Of a stretch of DNA of 19,486 nucleotides, positions 6,783-15,125 are shown piece after piece (position 1 is the stretch's first letter; each line of letters opens with the position of its first letter). The notes under the pieces are model-generated. The model was not told where the DNA came from, did no database searches, and was given only the letters and a program-made list of their open reading frames with translations. Source of the DNA: Beijerinckiaceae bacterium (GTDB taxonomy: Bacteria; Pseudomonadota; Alphaproteobacteria; Rhizobiales; Beijerinckiaceae); the NCBI GenBank assembly GCA_947455285.1, contig CANGOK010000024.1, positions 1 to 19,486 on the forward strand, in the 5' to 3' direction. Position numbers and translations under genes: made by a program.

Positions 6783-8963
6783 ATGCGACATTCTTTGAAA
6801 CTGGCGCTCGCCACGGTCAGCCTCACAGCCTTGATCTTAGCCGCCCCGCGCCCATCCATCGCCCAGCACGCTGACCCGGCGATCAAGATCGGCGCGAGCG
6901 ATCTTGGAGGAATCGTCAAAAGCGGAAAAGGACCCGAGGCAGGTGTCTGGGTCATCGCAGAGACCACGGATCTACCCACCAAATTCGCCAAGATGGTCGT
7001 GACTGACGACAAGGGTCGCTATGTGCTGCCCGAACTGCCCAAAGCCCAATACAAGGTTTGGGTTCGCGGCTATGGACTCATTGATTCAGCCAAGGTGGAC
7101 GCCACGCCGGGCAAGGCTCTCGACCTGACGGCGATAGTCGCACCCGACGAAAAGTCAGCCGCCGAATATTACCCCGCGATTTACTGGTTCGCGATGCTGG
7201 GCATCCCCAAGGCCAATGAGTTTCCCGGCACAGGACCGCAGGGAAACGGCCTGTCCACGGGTGTCAAGGACCAGGGCCAATGGCTGGACGTCATCAAGAC
7301 TGACGGTTGCTATACCTGCCATCAGATCGGCAACAAGGCGACGCGAGAAATCGAGCCTGTTTTCAAGACCGAATACAAAACGTCTGCTGAAGCATGGGAG
7401 CGTCGCATCCAGTCTGGTCAGGCGATGGAATTCATGACCCGCATGATCAGCAAGATCGATCCGCACCGCGCGTTCAAGCAATTTGGCGAATGGTCCGACC
7501 GCATCGCCGCGGGCGAACTTCCCTTTGACAAACCGCAACGTCCGCAGGGTCTCGAGCGCAACGTCGTCATCAGCATGTGGGACTGGTCGCGCCCCTATAC
7601 CTATCTGCATGATCAGATCGCCACGGATAAGCGAAATCCCACCGTAAACGCCAATGGTCCGCTTTTTGGCTCTGCCGAGGAGAGCACCGATTATGTGCCG
7701 GTGCTCGACCCTGTTCTCGCCAAGGCTAGCGAGTTCAAAATGCCCGTGCGCGACCCGGATACTCCGACGACCAAGGACAATATGGCGAATACATCGCCCT
7801 ATTGGGGTGACGAGAAAGTTTGGGACAGCCAAGCGAACATGCATAACCCCATGATCGACGGCAAGGGACGCGTCTGGTTCACCTCGCGCGTCGGGCCGCC
7901 CGACAATCCGGCCTTTTGCCTGAAGGGCTCAGATCATCCCTCGGCGAAAGCGTTCCCGATTGAAAAATCGAACCGTCACCTTGCGGTATATGATCCGAAA
8001 ACCGGCAAGACCACGCTCATCCGCACCTGCTTCTCCACACACCATCTGAACTTTTCGCTCGATGGAACCGACACGCTGTGGACCAGCGGCGGCGGCCCAC
8101 AGAACGATGCTGTCGGTTGGTTCAATGTGAAAGTCTTTGAAGAGACCGGAGACGAGGCCAAGGCGCAGGGCTGGACCCCGATCGTGCTGGACATGGTCGG
8201 CGATGGCGTGCGCAGGGATTATGTTGAGCCCAACAAGCCACTCATCCCGGGCAAGGACAAGCGCCTTGCGATGGGGCTTTATGGTGTCTCCGTGAATCCG
8301 AAGGATGGCACGGTCTGGGGATCGACCCTTGGCTTCCCCGGAGGAATTATCCGCATTGATCCCGGCAAGAACCCACCCGAGACCGCCCTCTCCGAATATT
8401 ACGAAGTCCCTTGGAAGGACCCGAAGGCGCAGGTCAATGGCTATTCACCCCGAGGCTTCGACATCGACTCCAACGGAGTCGCGTGGGTTCCCCTCGCCAG
8501 CGGTCATCTCGCCAGCTTTGACCGCGCAAAATGCAAGGCTCAGCTCAATGGTCTGAACGCAACGGGACGTCATTGCCCCGAGGGCTGGACGCTTTACCCC
8601 CTGCCCGGCCCGCAATTCCGGGACGTAAAGGATTCCGGCAGCGCAGAAGCGAGCTACTACACCTGGGTCGATTTACATGACGTTTTCGGACTGGGCGCTG
8701 ATACGCCTTTCGCCACCGGCAACGCCAATGACTCGATCATCGCCTTCAAGGACGGCAAATTCATCAATATGCGCGTGCCCTACCCCATGGGCTTTTACGC
8801 CAAGGGCATGGACGCGCGGATCGATGATCCAAAGGCTGGCTGGAAGGGGCGCGGTATCTGGTCCACCACAGGCAACCGCACACCTCAACATCTGGAAGGC
8901 GGCAAGGGCACACTGTCAAAAGTCGTCAAATTCCAGATGCGGCCTGATCCCTTGGCGAATTGA
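6783..8963 (+). CDS. Exported mono-haem c-type cytochrome with regulatory-like and beta-propeller domains
   Basis: The 726-residue protein starts at an ATG after a G-rich ribosome binding site (GGGGGGAAA). A signal peptide covers residues 1-27, with probable cleavage after SIA. Residues about 40-115 resemble a carboxypeptidase-regulatory-like (CarboxypepD_reg) beta-sandwich: GIVKSGKGPEAGVWV followed later by DDKGRYVLPELP. A single haem c motif, CYTCH, lies at 176-180; Met residues about 35 positions later are possible sixth ligands. From about residue 330 onward, repeated blade-like segments (VYDPKTGKTTLI, GLYGVSVNPKDGTVWGSTLG, GFDIDSNGVAWVPL) suggest a Vgb/SMP-30-type propeller. A periplasmic redox or dehydrogenase role is possible, but the function is unknown and no PQQ motif was recognised. 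It is transcribed alone, with a 222-bp upstream gap in which I see no clear promoter. Confidence 0.88.
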   Translation: MRHSLKLALATVSLTALILAAPRPSIAQHADPAIKIGASDLGGIVKSGKGPEAGVWVIAETTDLPTKFAKMVVTDDKGRYVLPELPKAQYKVWVRGYGLIDSAKVDATPGKALDLTAIVAPDEKSAAEYYPAIYWFAMLGIPKANEFPGTGPQGNGLSTGVKDQGQWLDVIKTDGCYTCHQIGNKATREIEPVFKTEYKTSAEAWERRIQSGQAMEFMTRMISKIDPHRAFKQFGEWSDRIAAGELPFDKPQRPQGLERNVVISMWDWSRPYTYLHDQIATDKRNPTVNANGPLFGSAEESTDYVPVLDPVLAKASEFKMPVRDPDTPTTKDNMANTSPYWGDEKVWDSQANMHNPMIDGKGRVWFTSRVGPPDNPAFCLKGSDHPSAKAFPIEKSNRHLAVYDPKTGKTTLIRTCFSTHHLNFSLDGTDTLWTSGGGPQNDAVGWFNVKVFEETGDEAKAQGWTPIVLDMVGDGVRRDYVEPNKPLIPGKDKRLAMGLYGVSVNPKDGTVWGSTLGFPGGIIRIDPGKNPPETALSEYYEVPWKDPKAQVNGYSPRGFDIDSNGVAWVPLASGHLASFDRAKCKAQLNGLNATGRHCPEGWTLYPLPGPQFRDVKDSGSAEASYYTWVDLHDVFGLGADTPFATGNANDSIIAFKDGKFINMRVPYPMGFYAKGMDARIDDPKAGWKGRGIWSTTGNRTPQHLEGGKGTLSKVVKFQMRPDPLAN

Positions 8964-8980
8964 TGAAGCCAACAAAAAAA

Positions 8981-9007
8981 GACGCCCGAGGGAACTCCAC
9001 GGGCGTC
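8981..9007 (-). terminator. Strong intrinsic terminator of the IclR-ended operon
   Basis: A perfect 8-bp stem (GACGCCCG pairing with CGGGCGTC) surrounds an 11-nt loop. On the minus strand it is followed by TTTTTTT, making a textbook rho-independent terminator for the operon ending at 9046. The plus-strand gene ending at 8963 also reads into the hairpin, but without a following T run, so in that direction it is at most a weak stop. Confidence 0.85.
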
Positions 9008-9045
9008 AAATCATGCATCAGCTAGCCGGCGATTTTTTTAATCCG

Positions 9046-9876
9046 TCAGGCTATATTACGCTCTAACGCCTTACGCAGCGCGGGCCTCACATCGTCAGCG
9101 GGAAGCAATCCGATCATTTCCCTGCTTGCTCTCAGAACAGCCTCCTTAAGGGCTCCGTGCATATCTTCGAGCTCCACATAGGAATCGACTGATGTAATGT
9201 TGATCGCAGCGACGATGCGGCCTGATCCATCGCGAACGGGCGCGGCCACTGACGAAACGCCCCGTTCAAAGTAGCTTTGGCTCACCGCATAACCAGCGGC
9301 GCGGTCCTTCGCCAGAATTTCCTTCAGGGCGTCGAGGGTGGTAGGCGTCTGCTCGCTGAACGCGGGAAGCGGCTCTTTGGGAAATAGCGCAGAGAGTTCA
9401 CGATCAGAGAAATCGCAAATGGTCATGCGACCCATCACCGTCGCATGAACAGGAAAGCGCGTACCGATCTGAACCGAACTCGCCACCGTGGTGCGCGCTG
9501 CGAACCGGGCCACATATACAATTTCCTGCCCATCCCGAACGGCGAGATGGGCGGACATGCCTGTTTCGTCGCGCAGCCGCTGCAAGATCGGCTGGGCGCT
9601 CTCCACGAGATCCATGGAGGCGAGATAAGCGAAACCGCGATTGAGCAAGGCGGGCCCAAGCTTGTAGGTGCGTTCATCCTGCTCGCGCGACACGAAACCC
9701 ATGAGCTGCAAGGTGTGCAGCAGGCGGAAGACGGTTGTGCGCGAGAGGCCCAGATGCGCAGCGATCTCGGGCGCGGTGAGCGTCGGCGTCTCCCGCGAAA
9801 ACAGATTGAGAAGGCTCAAGCCCTGCGCCAATGCGGGAACCACATACTTGCCTTCGGGAAGTGGCGACCGATCCAT
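9046..9876 (-). CDS. IclR-family transcriptional regulator
   Basis: The 276-residue protein has an N-terminal winged helix-turn-helix at about 15-75 (ALAQGLSLLNLF, LTAPEIAAHLGLSRTTVFRLLHTL, then GFVSREQDERTYKLG). A C-terminal IclR effector-binding domain follows, with DGQEIVYVARF, PVHATVMGR and the conserved AAGYAVSQSYFERGVSSVAAPV region. Length is normal for the family. IclR members often control aromatic-acid and carboxylate catabolism, as activators or repressors. It is the last gene of the eight-gene minus operon, and its ATG lies 1 nt after the hydrolase stop, so it is co-transcribed with its likely targets and probably autoregulated. The palindrome at 15389-15406 is a candidate target site (inference). 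Confidence 0.93.
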   Translation of the reverse strand: MDRSPLPEGKYVVPALAQGLSLLNLFSRETPTLTAPEIAAHLGLSRTTVFRLLHTLQLMGFVSREQDERTYKLGPALLNRGFAYLASMDLVESAQPILQRLRDETGMSAHLAVRDGQEIVYVARFAARTTVASSVQIGTRFPVHATVMGRMTICDFSDRELSALFPKEPLPAFSEQTPTTLDALKEILAKDRAAGYAVSQSYFERGVSSVAAPVRDGSGRIVAAINITSVDSYVELEDMHGALKEAVLRASREMIGLLPADDVRPALRKALERNIA

Positions 9877-9877
9877 C

Positions 9878-10693
9878 TCAGGGCCTCAAGTGGGCGGCGA
9901 TGGCCGCGTTGAAAGCTTCGGCCGCGTCGACAGAAAGCGCATGTCCAGCATCTGGAATTTCGATCACCTTCGCGCGCAGCACATGGGCGGCGACGCGACG
10001 GTTGGCTTCTGGCGTCGTAATGAGGTCGGCGCTACCGAAGACGATCTGCAATGGAACAGAATCAGGAAGCCGCGCAAGGTCCGCGATGATGTCGCCGCCC
10101 GAAAGCATGCGCGCCGCCTGCGCATAGCCTTGCGGGTCGACGCTCGCCATGGCCTCGACGACAGCGCGGATTTGCTCGGACGTCGCCTTCGGGCCTAACA
10201 GTCTCGGCCCGCGCTTTTCCGCCATGCCGCGCGGCCCCAGTTCAGCCACGTCTCCGACACGCCCCTCAAGCAATCGCTTGCGATCCTCGGGCGCCATTCG
10301 GGCATGACCTGCGGCGATGCTCGCAAGCGTCAGGCTGCCGACCCTTTGCGGAAAGTCCGCAGCGAAGCGCGCGGCCACGAGGCAACCAAGGGAATGGCCG
10401 ACGAGGTTGATGCGCGAGACCCCGAGAGCATCGAGCCATTCCGCAAGTCGCTGCGCATAATCGCCTGCATCGGGCGCATCAGGCTGGAGCGGGCTTGAGG
10501 GGCCGTAACCCGGCGCATTCCACGCCAGGACGCGATAGCCGGGGAAGGCTGACAACTGTCGCTCCCACGAGCCCGCATTTGATCCGACGCCATGCAACAA
10601 GACGAGCGGCGCCCCCTCGCCGGCTTCGCGCCACGAGACGCGACCGCCTGCAAGGTCGATGCTGCGTTCGTCAGTTGAAGACGAAGCCGCCAT
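9878..10693 (-). CDS. Alpha/beta-fold hydrolase
   Basis: The 271-residue protein (from MAASSSTDER) has the fold hallmarks: the oxyanion-hole HG at 34-35 in VLLHGVGSNAGSW, NAPGYGPS near 59-66, the nucleophile elbow GHSLG with Ser101, a probable acidic residue in VFGSADLITTPEANR, and a C-terminal His in DAGHALS. It resembles the group holding meta-cleavage-product hydrolases, 3-oxoadipate enol-lactonases and related esterases; its substrate is unknown. The chosen ATG at 10693 overlaps the preceding SDR stop by 23 nt without an obvious ribosome binding site. A GTG at 10732 in the same frame gives a larger overlap and is less likely. It sits between the SDR and IclR genes in the Rieske operon, so ring-fission or ester/lactone hydrolysis is a reasonable inference. 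Confidence 0.88.
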   Translation of the reverse strand: MAASSSTDERSIDLAGGRVSWREAGEGAPLVLLHGVGSNAGSWERQLSAFPGYRVLAWNAPGYGPSSPLQPDAPDAGDYAQRLAEWLDALGVSRINLVGHSLGCLVAARFAADFPQRVGSLTLASIAAGHARMAPEDRKRLLEGRVGDVAELGPRGMAEKRGPRLLGPKATSEQIRAVVEAMASVDPQGYAQAARMLSGGDIIADLARLPDSVPLQIVFGSADLITTPEANRRVAAHVLRAKVIEIPDAGHALSVDAAEAFNAAIAAHLRP

Positions 10694-11429
10694 TGACCGG
10701 GATGAGTTGTCCGGTGACAAAACCCGCCTCACTGCTGAGTAGGAAGGCGACGACGCCCACGGTGTCGTCGGGATGCTGCGCGCGCTGAATGGCGCGACCG
10801 CTTACGTAAGTGTCCTTGCGCTCCTGCGGCACATATTCGGTCGCCTCTACCAGCACAAGCCCCGGCGCGATGGCGTTGACCGCGATATTATCAGCTCCAA
10901 GTTCTCGCGCCAGCGAACGTGTCATCGAGATGACCGCGCCCTTCGATCCGACATAATGCAGCAGGCGCGGCGCGCCCCAGAGCGCAGTATCGGAGGCGAG
11001 ATTGACGATGCGCCCGCCCAGCGTGGATTTGCGCAGCAACGGCGCCATGGCCTTCACCATGAGCCACAGGCCGCGCACATTCACGCGCATGACGAGATCC
11101 CAGGTCTCGATGTCGATTTCCTCGAATGTCTTGCCGCCGATGCCAGTTGCTATGGCGCCATTGTTCACGAGGCCATCGATATGGCCATGGGCGCGCTCGA
11201 CCTGCGCAGCGAAAGCCTTGATCGACTCGGGATCGCCAAGATCGACCTTGAGAAACTCCGCCGAGGCCCCGCCGTCGCGCAGCGCTGCCGCCGTTTCTTC
11301 ACCTATGTCCTCACGGATATCGGCTACGATGATGTGCTTCGCGCCTGCCTTCGCGCAGGCCTCAGCAAAGCCGCGCCCTAGGCCACGGGCTGCGCCGGTG
11401 ATTACGATAATGCGTCCGTCAAGGTTCAT
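10671..11429 (-). CDS. Short-chain dehydrogenase/reductase with intact active site
   Basis: The product is a classical SDR of 252 residues. It has the nucleotide-binding motif TGAARGLG at 11-18 and Asp37 at the end of beta-2, which favours NAD(H). The usual NNAG appears as NNGA (89-92). The catalytic Ser146, Tyr159 and Lys163 are present (HYVGSK). The C-terminal GQLIPVNGGFVFN is typical. The start chosen is the ATG at 11429, preceded by GAGG that overlaps the permease stop; a GTG two codons upstream (11435) is possible. It probably oxidises an alcohol or dihydrodiol made downstream of the Rieske oxygenase in the same operon (inference). The substrate cannot be predicted. Confidence 0.92.
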   Translation of the reverse strand: MNLDGRIIVITGAARGLGRGFAEACAKAGAKHIIVADIREDIGEETAAALRDGGASAEFLKVDLGDPESIKAFAAQVERAHGHIDGLVNNGAIATGIGGKTFEEIDIETWDLVMRVNVRGLWLMVKAMAPLLRKSTLGGRIVNLASDTALWGAPRLLHYVGSKGAVISMTRSLARELGADNIAVNAIAPGLVLVEATEYVPQERKDTYVSGRAIQRAQHPDDTVGVVAFLLSSEAGFVTGQLIPVNGGFVFN

Positions 11430-11436
11430 GGCCACC

Positions 11437-12231
11437 TCAAGCGCCCCGCCGGTCGCGCGCCGGCATGAAATGCAGCACCCGGTTTTCGATGATCACGATC
11501 GCGCCATAAAGCAGGATGCCGATGATGGTCAGCATGATGATAGAGACGAAGACCATGGCGGTGTTGCCCGCGCCTTCGCCAAAGGTCAGCAGATAGCCAA
11601 GCCCCGTATTCCCACCCACGAGCTCGCCGACAACGACGCCGATCACCGCAAGGGTCGCCGCGATGCGCAGCCCCGCAAAGAGCGGGCCGAGCGAGGCGGG
11701 AAATTCGATCATGCGGAAGATCTGGAACCGGTTCGCCGTGAAGGATTTGGCCAGACGCACGATGTCCGGATCAATCGAACGCACGGCCCCCAGCACATTC
11801 ACCATCACGGGGAAGAACACGATGAGGATCGCGACCAGAATCTTGGGATAGACCGTATAGCCGAACCAGATCACGAAGAGCGGCGCGAAGGCGACTTTCG
11901 GGGCGATCTGGAGAGCCAGAATATAGGGCGAGAGCACGAATTCGGCGGTCGGCGACATGCCGAGCAGAAAGCCCACGACCATGCCGAGCAGCATGCCGAG
12001 AACGAAGCCCACGAGCACCTGCATCGCCGTTATGGCGGTGTGGTACATCAGGTGTTCGGAGGCCATCATGCGCAGAAATTCGCTCCAGACCTTCGAGACC
12101 GGAGGAATGATGAAGGGCGGGATCTTCATGAGCCCGGGCAGCCACTCCCAGGCGGCGATGAACAGCACGAACAGCAGGCCGCTGAGCGCCATCATGCGCC
12201 GTGTGAGGGGATCGGAAAGATCAATGTCCAT
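11437..12231 (-). CDS. ABC transporter permease, SsuC/TauC type
   Basis: The product is a 264-residue integral membrane protein of the binding-protein-dependent transport family. About six hydrophobic helices are visible, starting with MALSGLLFVLFIAAWEWLP after a short cytoplasmic N-terminus. The cytoplasmic EAA-type coupling loop (DIVRLAKSFTANRFQIFRMIEFP) contacts the ATPase. The family imports sulfonates, taurine, nitrate, pyrimidine precursors and, in some bacteria, phthalate-like acids. It sits between the binding-protein and SDR genes; the next gene starts 7 nt after its stop. The binding site before its ATG is weak (GGGAC), so translation may depend on the upstream gene (28-nt gap). Confidence 0.93.
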   Translation of the reverse strand: MDIDLSDPLTRRMMALSGLLFVLFIAAWEWLPGLMKIPPFIIPPVSKVWSEFLRMMASEHLMYHTAITAMQVLVGFVLGMLLGMVVGFLLGMSPTAEFVLSPYILALQIAPKVAFAPLFVIWFGYTVYPKILVAILIVFFPVMVNVLGAVRSIDPDIVRLAKSFTANRFQIFRMIEFPASLGPLFAGLRIAATLAVIGVVVGELVGGNTGLGYLLTFGEGAGNTAMVFVSIIMLTIIGILLYGAIVIIENRVLHFMPARDRRGA

Positions 12232-12259
12232 GACGTGAAGTCCCGCCAGTCTTATCAGC

Positions 12260-13246
12260 TCACTGGATGAACTGGTTTGTGTAGAGGTCCTTCACATTGG
12301 ACTTCTGCTGGATGATGCCCTGCGCGAGATAGAAATCCTGCAGGGAGGAGAGACGCGCCTCGTCCATTTCGCCAAGCACGGTCTGGCCGGGGTAAACGAG
12401 CTCAGCATAGCCCTTCAGGATCGCGGTCATCTCCGCTTCCTTGCCGGCATGTTCAGGCACGGCCTTCACATAGTCAGCGGCGGCGGCGGCCGGATCGTCC
12501 ATCACGGCCTTCATGCCCTTCAGCGTGGCGCGCACGAGCTTCTTCACGAGTTCAGGATTCCTTTGAATTGTCTCGTCGGAAACGACGATAGCCTGCGCCA
12601 TGCTCTTGAACATTGTGTCGGAGGGAATGACCTCCATCTTGATGTTCGGGGCCTGCGTCTTGGCGTAATAGGTCCACTCGGGAACCGCGGCCATGGCGGC
12701 GGCTTCGCCAGCGGCGAAGAGCTTCCAGATGTTTACGGGGCCGACGGCCTGCGCGTTGATGTCATCCTTGGTCATGCCCTGCGTGGCGAGCATGCCGAGC
12801 AGAGCGAAGAAGGTGGTGTCCTGAAAGGCCATGGTCGTCACGACCTTGCCCTTGAGGTCCTTCACGGTGTTGACGCCCTTGTCCTTGTTGAGGACGAGCT
12901 GCGTCAGCGAGCGCCCGCCAAGCACCGCGACGGACTTCACGGGAACGCCATTGGCGCGAACGAGGATCGGCGTATCGCCAATTGCGCCGCCGATCACCGC
13001 ATTGCCCGCGCCGACCTGCTTGGCGACATCGACGCCGCCGCGCGCGACCTGAAAGGTGACGTTGAGGCCTTCGGATTTGAAATAGCCGCGTTGCTGGGCG
13101 ACCATCCACGGCGCGAAGGCCGGCAAGGAGCCCGGCGCCGGCAGCAGATAAGTCACATCCTGCGCAAGCGCGGGCGTGGTGGCCGCGGCAAACGAAAGAC
13201 CAATAGCCGCAAGGGCTGGCAACAGATGCGTGCGAACGAGCTTCAT
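12260..13246 (-). CDS. ABC transporter substrate-binding protein, NMT1/SsuA/TauA-like
   Basis: The 328-residue protein starts at the ATG at 13246, placed well after GGAGGGG; a TTG five codons upstream is rejected. Residues 1-27 form a signal peptide with likely cleavage after ALA. The mature protein begins with a typical type II periplasmic binding fold: a beta strand, PAFAPWMVAQQRGYFKSEGL, then VQ/VGAGNAVIGGAIGDTPILVRANG. This is the NMT1/ThiY-like pattern of sulfonate, nitrate and pyrimidine-precursor binding proteins. It delivers substrate to the co-encoded permease and ATPase. Its ligand is probably the substrate of the Rieske oxygenase, because all are in one operon (inference). Confidence 0.93.
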   Translation of the reverse strand: MKLVRTHLLPALAAIGLSFAAATTPALAQDVTYLLPAPGSLPAFAPWMVAQQRGYFKSEGLNVTFQVARGGVDVAKQVGAGNAVIGGAIGDTPILVRANGVPVKSVAVLGGRSLTQLVLNKDKGVNTVKDLKGKVVTTMAFQDTTFFALLGMLATQGMTKDDINAQAVGPVNIWKLFAAGEAAAMAAVPEWTYYAKTQAPNIKMEVIPSDTMFKSMAQAIVVSDETIQRNPELVKKLVRATLKGMKAVMDDPAAAAADYVKAVPEHAGKEAEMTAILKGYAELVYPGQTVLGEMDEARLSSLQDFYLAQGIIQQKSNVKDLYTNQFIQ

Positions 13247-13272
13247 ATCAGACCCCTCCAATGCCGCGCCGT

Positions 13273-14052
13273 TCAGGCGACGGCTTCCTCGATATGCAGA
13301 AGTTCCATCAGTTCGGCGATGTAGCCGCCGACCTTCTGATGTTTGCGCCGGGCCATGGGATTGCCCATGTCCGGAATGTCGATGACGATCTCACGAATGA
13401 TGCGCCCCGGCCGCTGGCTCATGACGAGCACGCGATGAGAAAGAGCGATCGCTTCAACGAGGTCATGGGTGACGAAAAGCGCTGTCTTGCCGGTTTCGGC
13501 CAGAGTGCGGCCGAGGTCCTGCTGCAAAACCATCTTCGTTTGCGCGTCCAGCGCTGAGAAGGGCTCGTCCATCAGAAGGACGGCGGGATCGACGGCGAGC
13601 GTACGCGCCAGAGCAGCCCTCTGGCGCATGCCGCCGGAGAGTTGATGCGGATAGTGATCCACGAAATCGCTCAACCGGCATTTGCGTAGAAGCTCAAGCG
13701 CGATCTTGCGGCGGTCCGGAGCCGCGCGGTGCAGCACTTCAAGACCGAACTCCACATTCTCGCGGATCGTGCGCCAAGGCAGCAGCAGATCCTTCTGCAG
13801 CATGAAGGCGACATGGGCGTTGGGCTTGGTGACGAGTTCGCCATCGACAAAGACCTCGCCTTCGCTGGCGGGATCGAGGCCCGAGCCCATGTTAAGGAGC
13901 GTGCTCTTGCCGCAGCCAGACGGACCGATGATCGAAACGATCTCGCCATCGTCAATATGAAAGTCGAGACCGGTGACAGCCGTCACCGTATCGCCCTTGC
14001 GCGAGGAAAAGCGCTTGGTGACGCCGCGAAATTCGAGCCTTCTCTTCGTCAT
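13273..14052 (-). CDS. ABC transporter ATP-binding protein, SsuB/TauB type
   Basis: The 259-residue ATPase starts at the ATG at 14052 with GGAGTGGCGAG upstream; the frame is open further upstream but overlaps the oxygenase gene. It has the Walker A GPSGCGKST (43-51), Q-loop MLQKDLLLPW (about 84-93), signature LSGGMRQR (138-145), Walker B VLLMDEP (158-164), D-loop SALD and switch His196 (FVTHD). This is a complete nucleotide-binding domain of the nitrate/sulfonate/taurine importer family. It powers the permease and binding protein encoded directly downstream. The gap to the oxygenase stop is 22 nt, consistent with one transcript. Confidence 0.95.
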   Translation of the reverse strand: MTKRRLEFRGVTKRFSSRKGDTVTAVTGLDFHIDDGEIVSIIGPSGCGKSTLLNMGSGLDPASEGEVFVDGELVTKPNAHVAFMLQKDLLLPWRTIRENVEFGLEVLHRAAPDRRKIALELLRKCRLSDFVDHYPHQLSGGMRQRAALARTLAVDPAVLLMDEPFSALDAQTKMVLQQDLGRTLAETGKTALFVTHDLVEAIALSHRVLVMSQRPGRIIREIVIDIPDMGNPMARRKHQKVGGYIAELMELLHIEEAVA

Positions 14053-14074
14053 CTCGCCACTCCGGCGCTGGCCC

Positions 14075-15112
14075 TCAGGCGGCGCGTCCCGATCCAGCTT
14101 GTGCAAGCGCCTGAAGCTGCGCCTCAGCCTTGGCGCGCATGAGTTTGCGCAAGCGCACGAGGCCGAGGTCGTGCTGATAGAGCATCTCACGCTGATTGGC
14201 GTCAGGCTCGAACTGTTCGATCAGCACGCGATCTTGCTCCAGCACATGCCAGTGCCGCGCCTCCAGACGGTTCTTGTAGAGGAACCGCCAGGCGTCGCGC
14301 CGCCAACCCGAGACCTTGCGGCAACGCCAGAAGGCGATGGCGGTCCGCGTAGGACTGACCGGCGTGCAGAAACCAACAATGTGGAAATTGCCGCCGGGTC
14401 CGCCGGTCTTGGGATAGGGAATCTCCAGACGCAGCCAGGCGATTCCTGTCTCGGCATATTCGGTCCAGTCGAAATTGACGTTCCGCTGCCCTACCTTTTC
14501 GAAGACGAAACCGATCGACGTATCTCGCACCTGAAATTCGGCGATCGTCTCGCCAAAGGACATGGAATGGGACTGCTTATGCAGGAAGGTTCCGTGCATC
14601 GGGTCCATGACATTGTCGATGACATAGCGATAGTCGCCGTTCCATTCGGCATAGCAGAGGAAATGGCTGAATTCCGGACTTGTCAGCTCTTCGGGAAGCT
14701 CCAACTCCGGCGGTTCTGGATGCAGCTTGTCGCCTACATAGGCGAAGATGGCGCCCGCGATTTCTTTCGTCGGAAAAGCCTTCGTGGCCTTGCGTCCCTC
14801 GAGCGCACAGCCGGGGCTGCCGGGCACCGAAACAGCAACGCCATTCGCATCGACCTGCACGCCGTGATAGCCGCAGGCGATGCGGTCATCCATCAGAATG
14901 CCCATGGACAGCGGCGCGCCGCGATGGGGGCAGTGATCCTCAAGCGCATGGACGACGCCCTGCAGATCACGCCACAGCACCATCTTGTAGCCGCAACGAT
15001 GCAGCGACACCGGCTTCTCTGCGACGAAATGCGAGGGGCAGATCATGTACCAGCGGTTGCGCAGGCCCTTTTCCAGAAGGGCGTCGATCGCGTCTTTCGA
15101 GATCTCGGTCAT
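14075..15112 (-). CDS. Rieske [2Fe-2S] aromatic ring-hydroxylating / O-demethylating oxygenase
   Basis: This is a 345-residue terminal oxygenase. The N-terminal Rieske domain binds the cluster through Cys61, His63, Cys80 and His83 (CPH, 16 residues, CGYH). The catalytic domain shows the mononuclear iron motif NVMDPMHGTFLH with Asp170, His173 and His178; a third, carboxylate ligand is expected near the C-terminal EQDRVLIEQ. Length and shape match the VanA-like single-subunit group, which acts on aryl ethers, aromatic acids and some N-heterocycles using O2 and electrons from a ferredoxin-reductase. No reductase gene is present. The start is the ATG at 15112 after CGGGAG; a Met eight codons upstream overlaps the preceding gene. 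It is the main oxygenase of the operon. Confidence 0.94.
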   Translation of the reverse strand: MTEISKDAIDALLEKGLRNRWYMICPSHFVAEKPVSLHRCGYKMVLWRDLQGVVHALEDHCPHRGAPLSMGILMDDRIACGYHGVQVDANGVAVSVPGSPGCALEGRKATKAFPTKEIAGAIFAYVGDKLHPEPPELELPEELTSPEFSHFLCYAEWNGDYRYVIDNVMDPMHGTFLHKQSHSMSFGETIAEFQVRDTSIGFVFEKVGQRNVNFDWTEYAETGIAWLRLEIPYPKTGGPGGNFHIVGFCTPVSPTRTAIAFWRCRKVSGWRRDAWRFLYKNRLEARHWHVLEQDRVLIEQFEPDANQREMLYQHDLGLVRLRKLMRAKAEAQLQALAQAGSGRAA

Positions 15113-15125
15113 GGCGAACTCCCGC

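Noticed and set aside
6617..7012. A 131-codon minus-strand frame upstream of and overlapping the haem c protein gene
   Set aside because: It overlaps the signal peptide and first domain of a well-supported gene, and has no plausible family motif or ribosome binding site.
9033..9039. A T7 run on the plus strand as the terminator of the haem c protein gene
   Set aside because: No stable stem of reasonable loop size lies directly upstream; the nearby GCCGGC cannot fold on itself. The hairpin at 8981-9007 is oriented for the minus operon.
11002..12270. A 422-codon open frame on the plus strand
   Set aside because: It lies antisense to the SDR and ABC permease genes. Its translation is rich in His, Asp, Arg and Glu runs with no family motif, the usual antisense product of a GC-rich membrane-protein gene.
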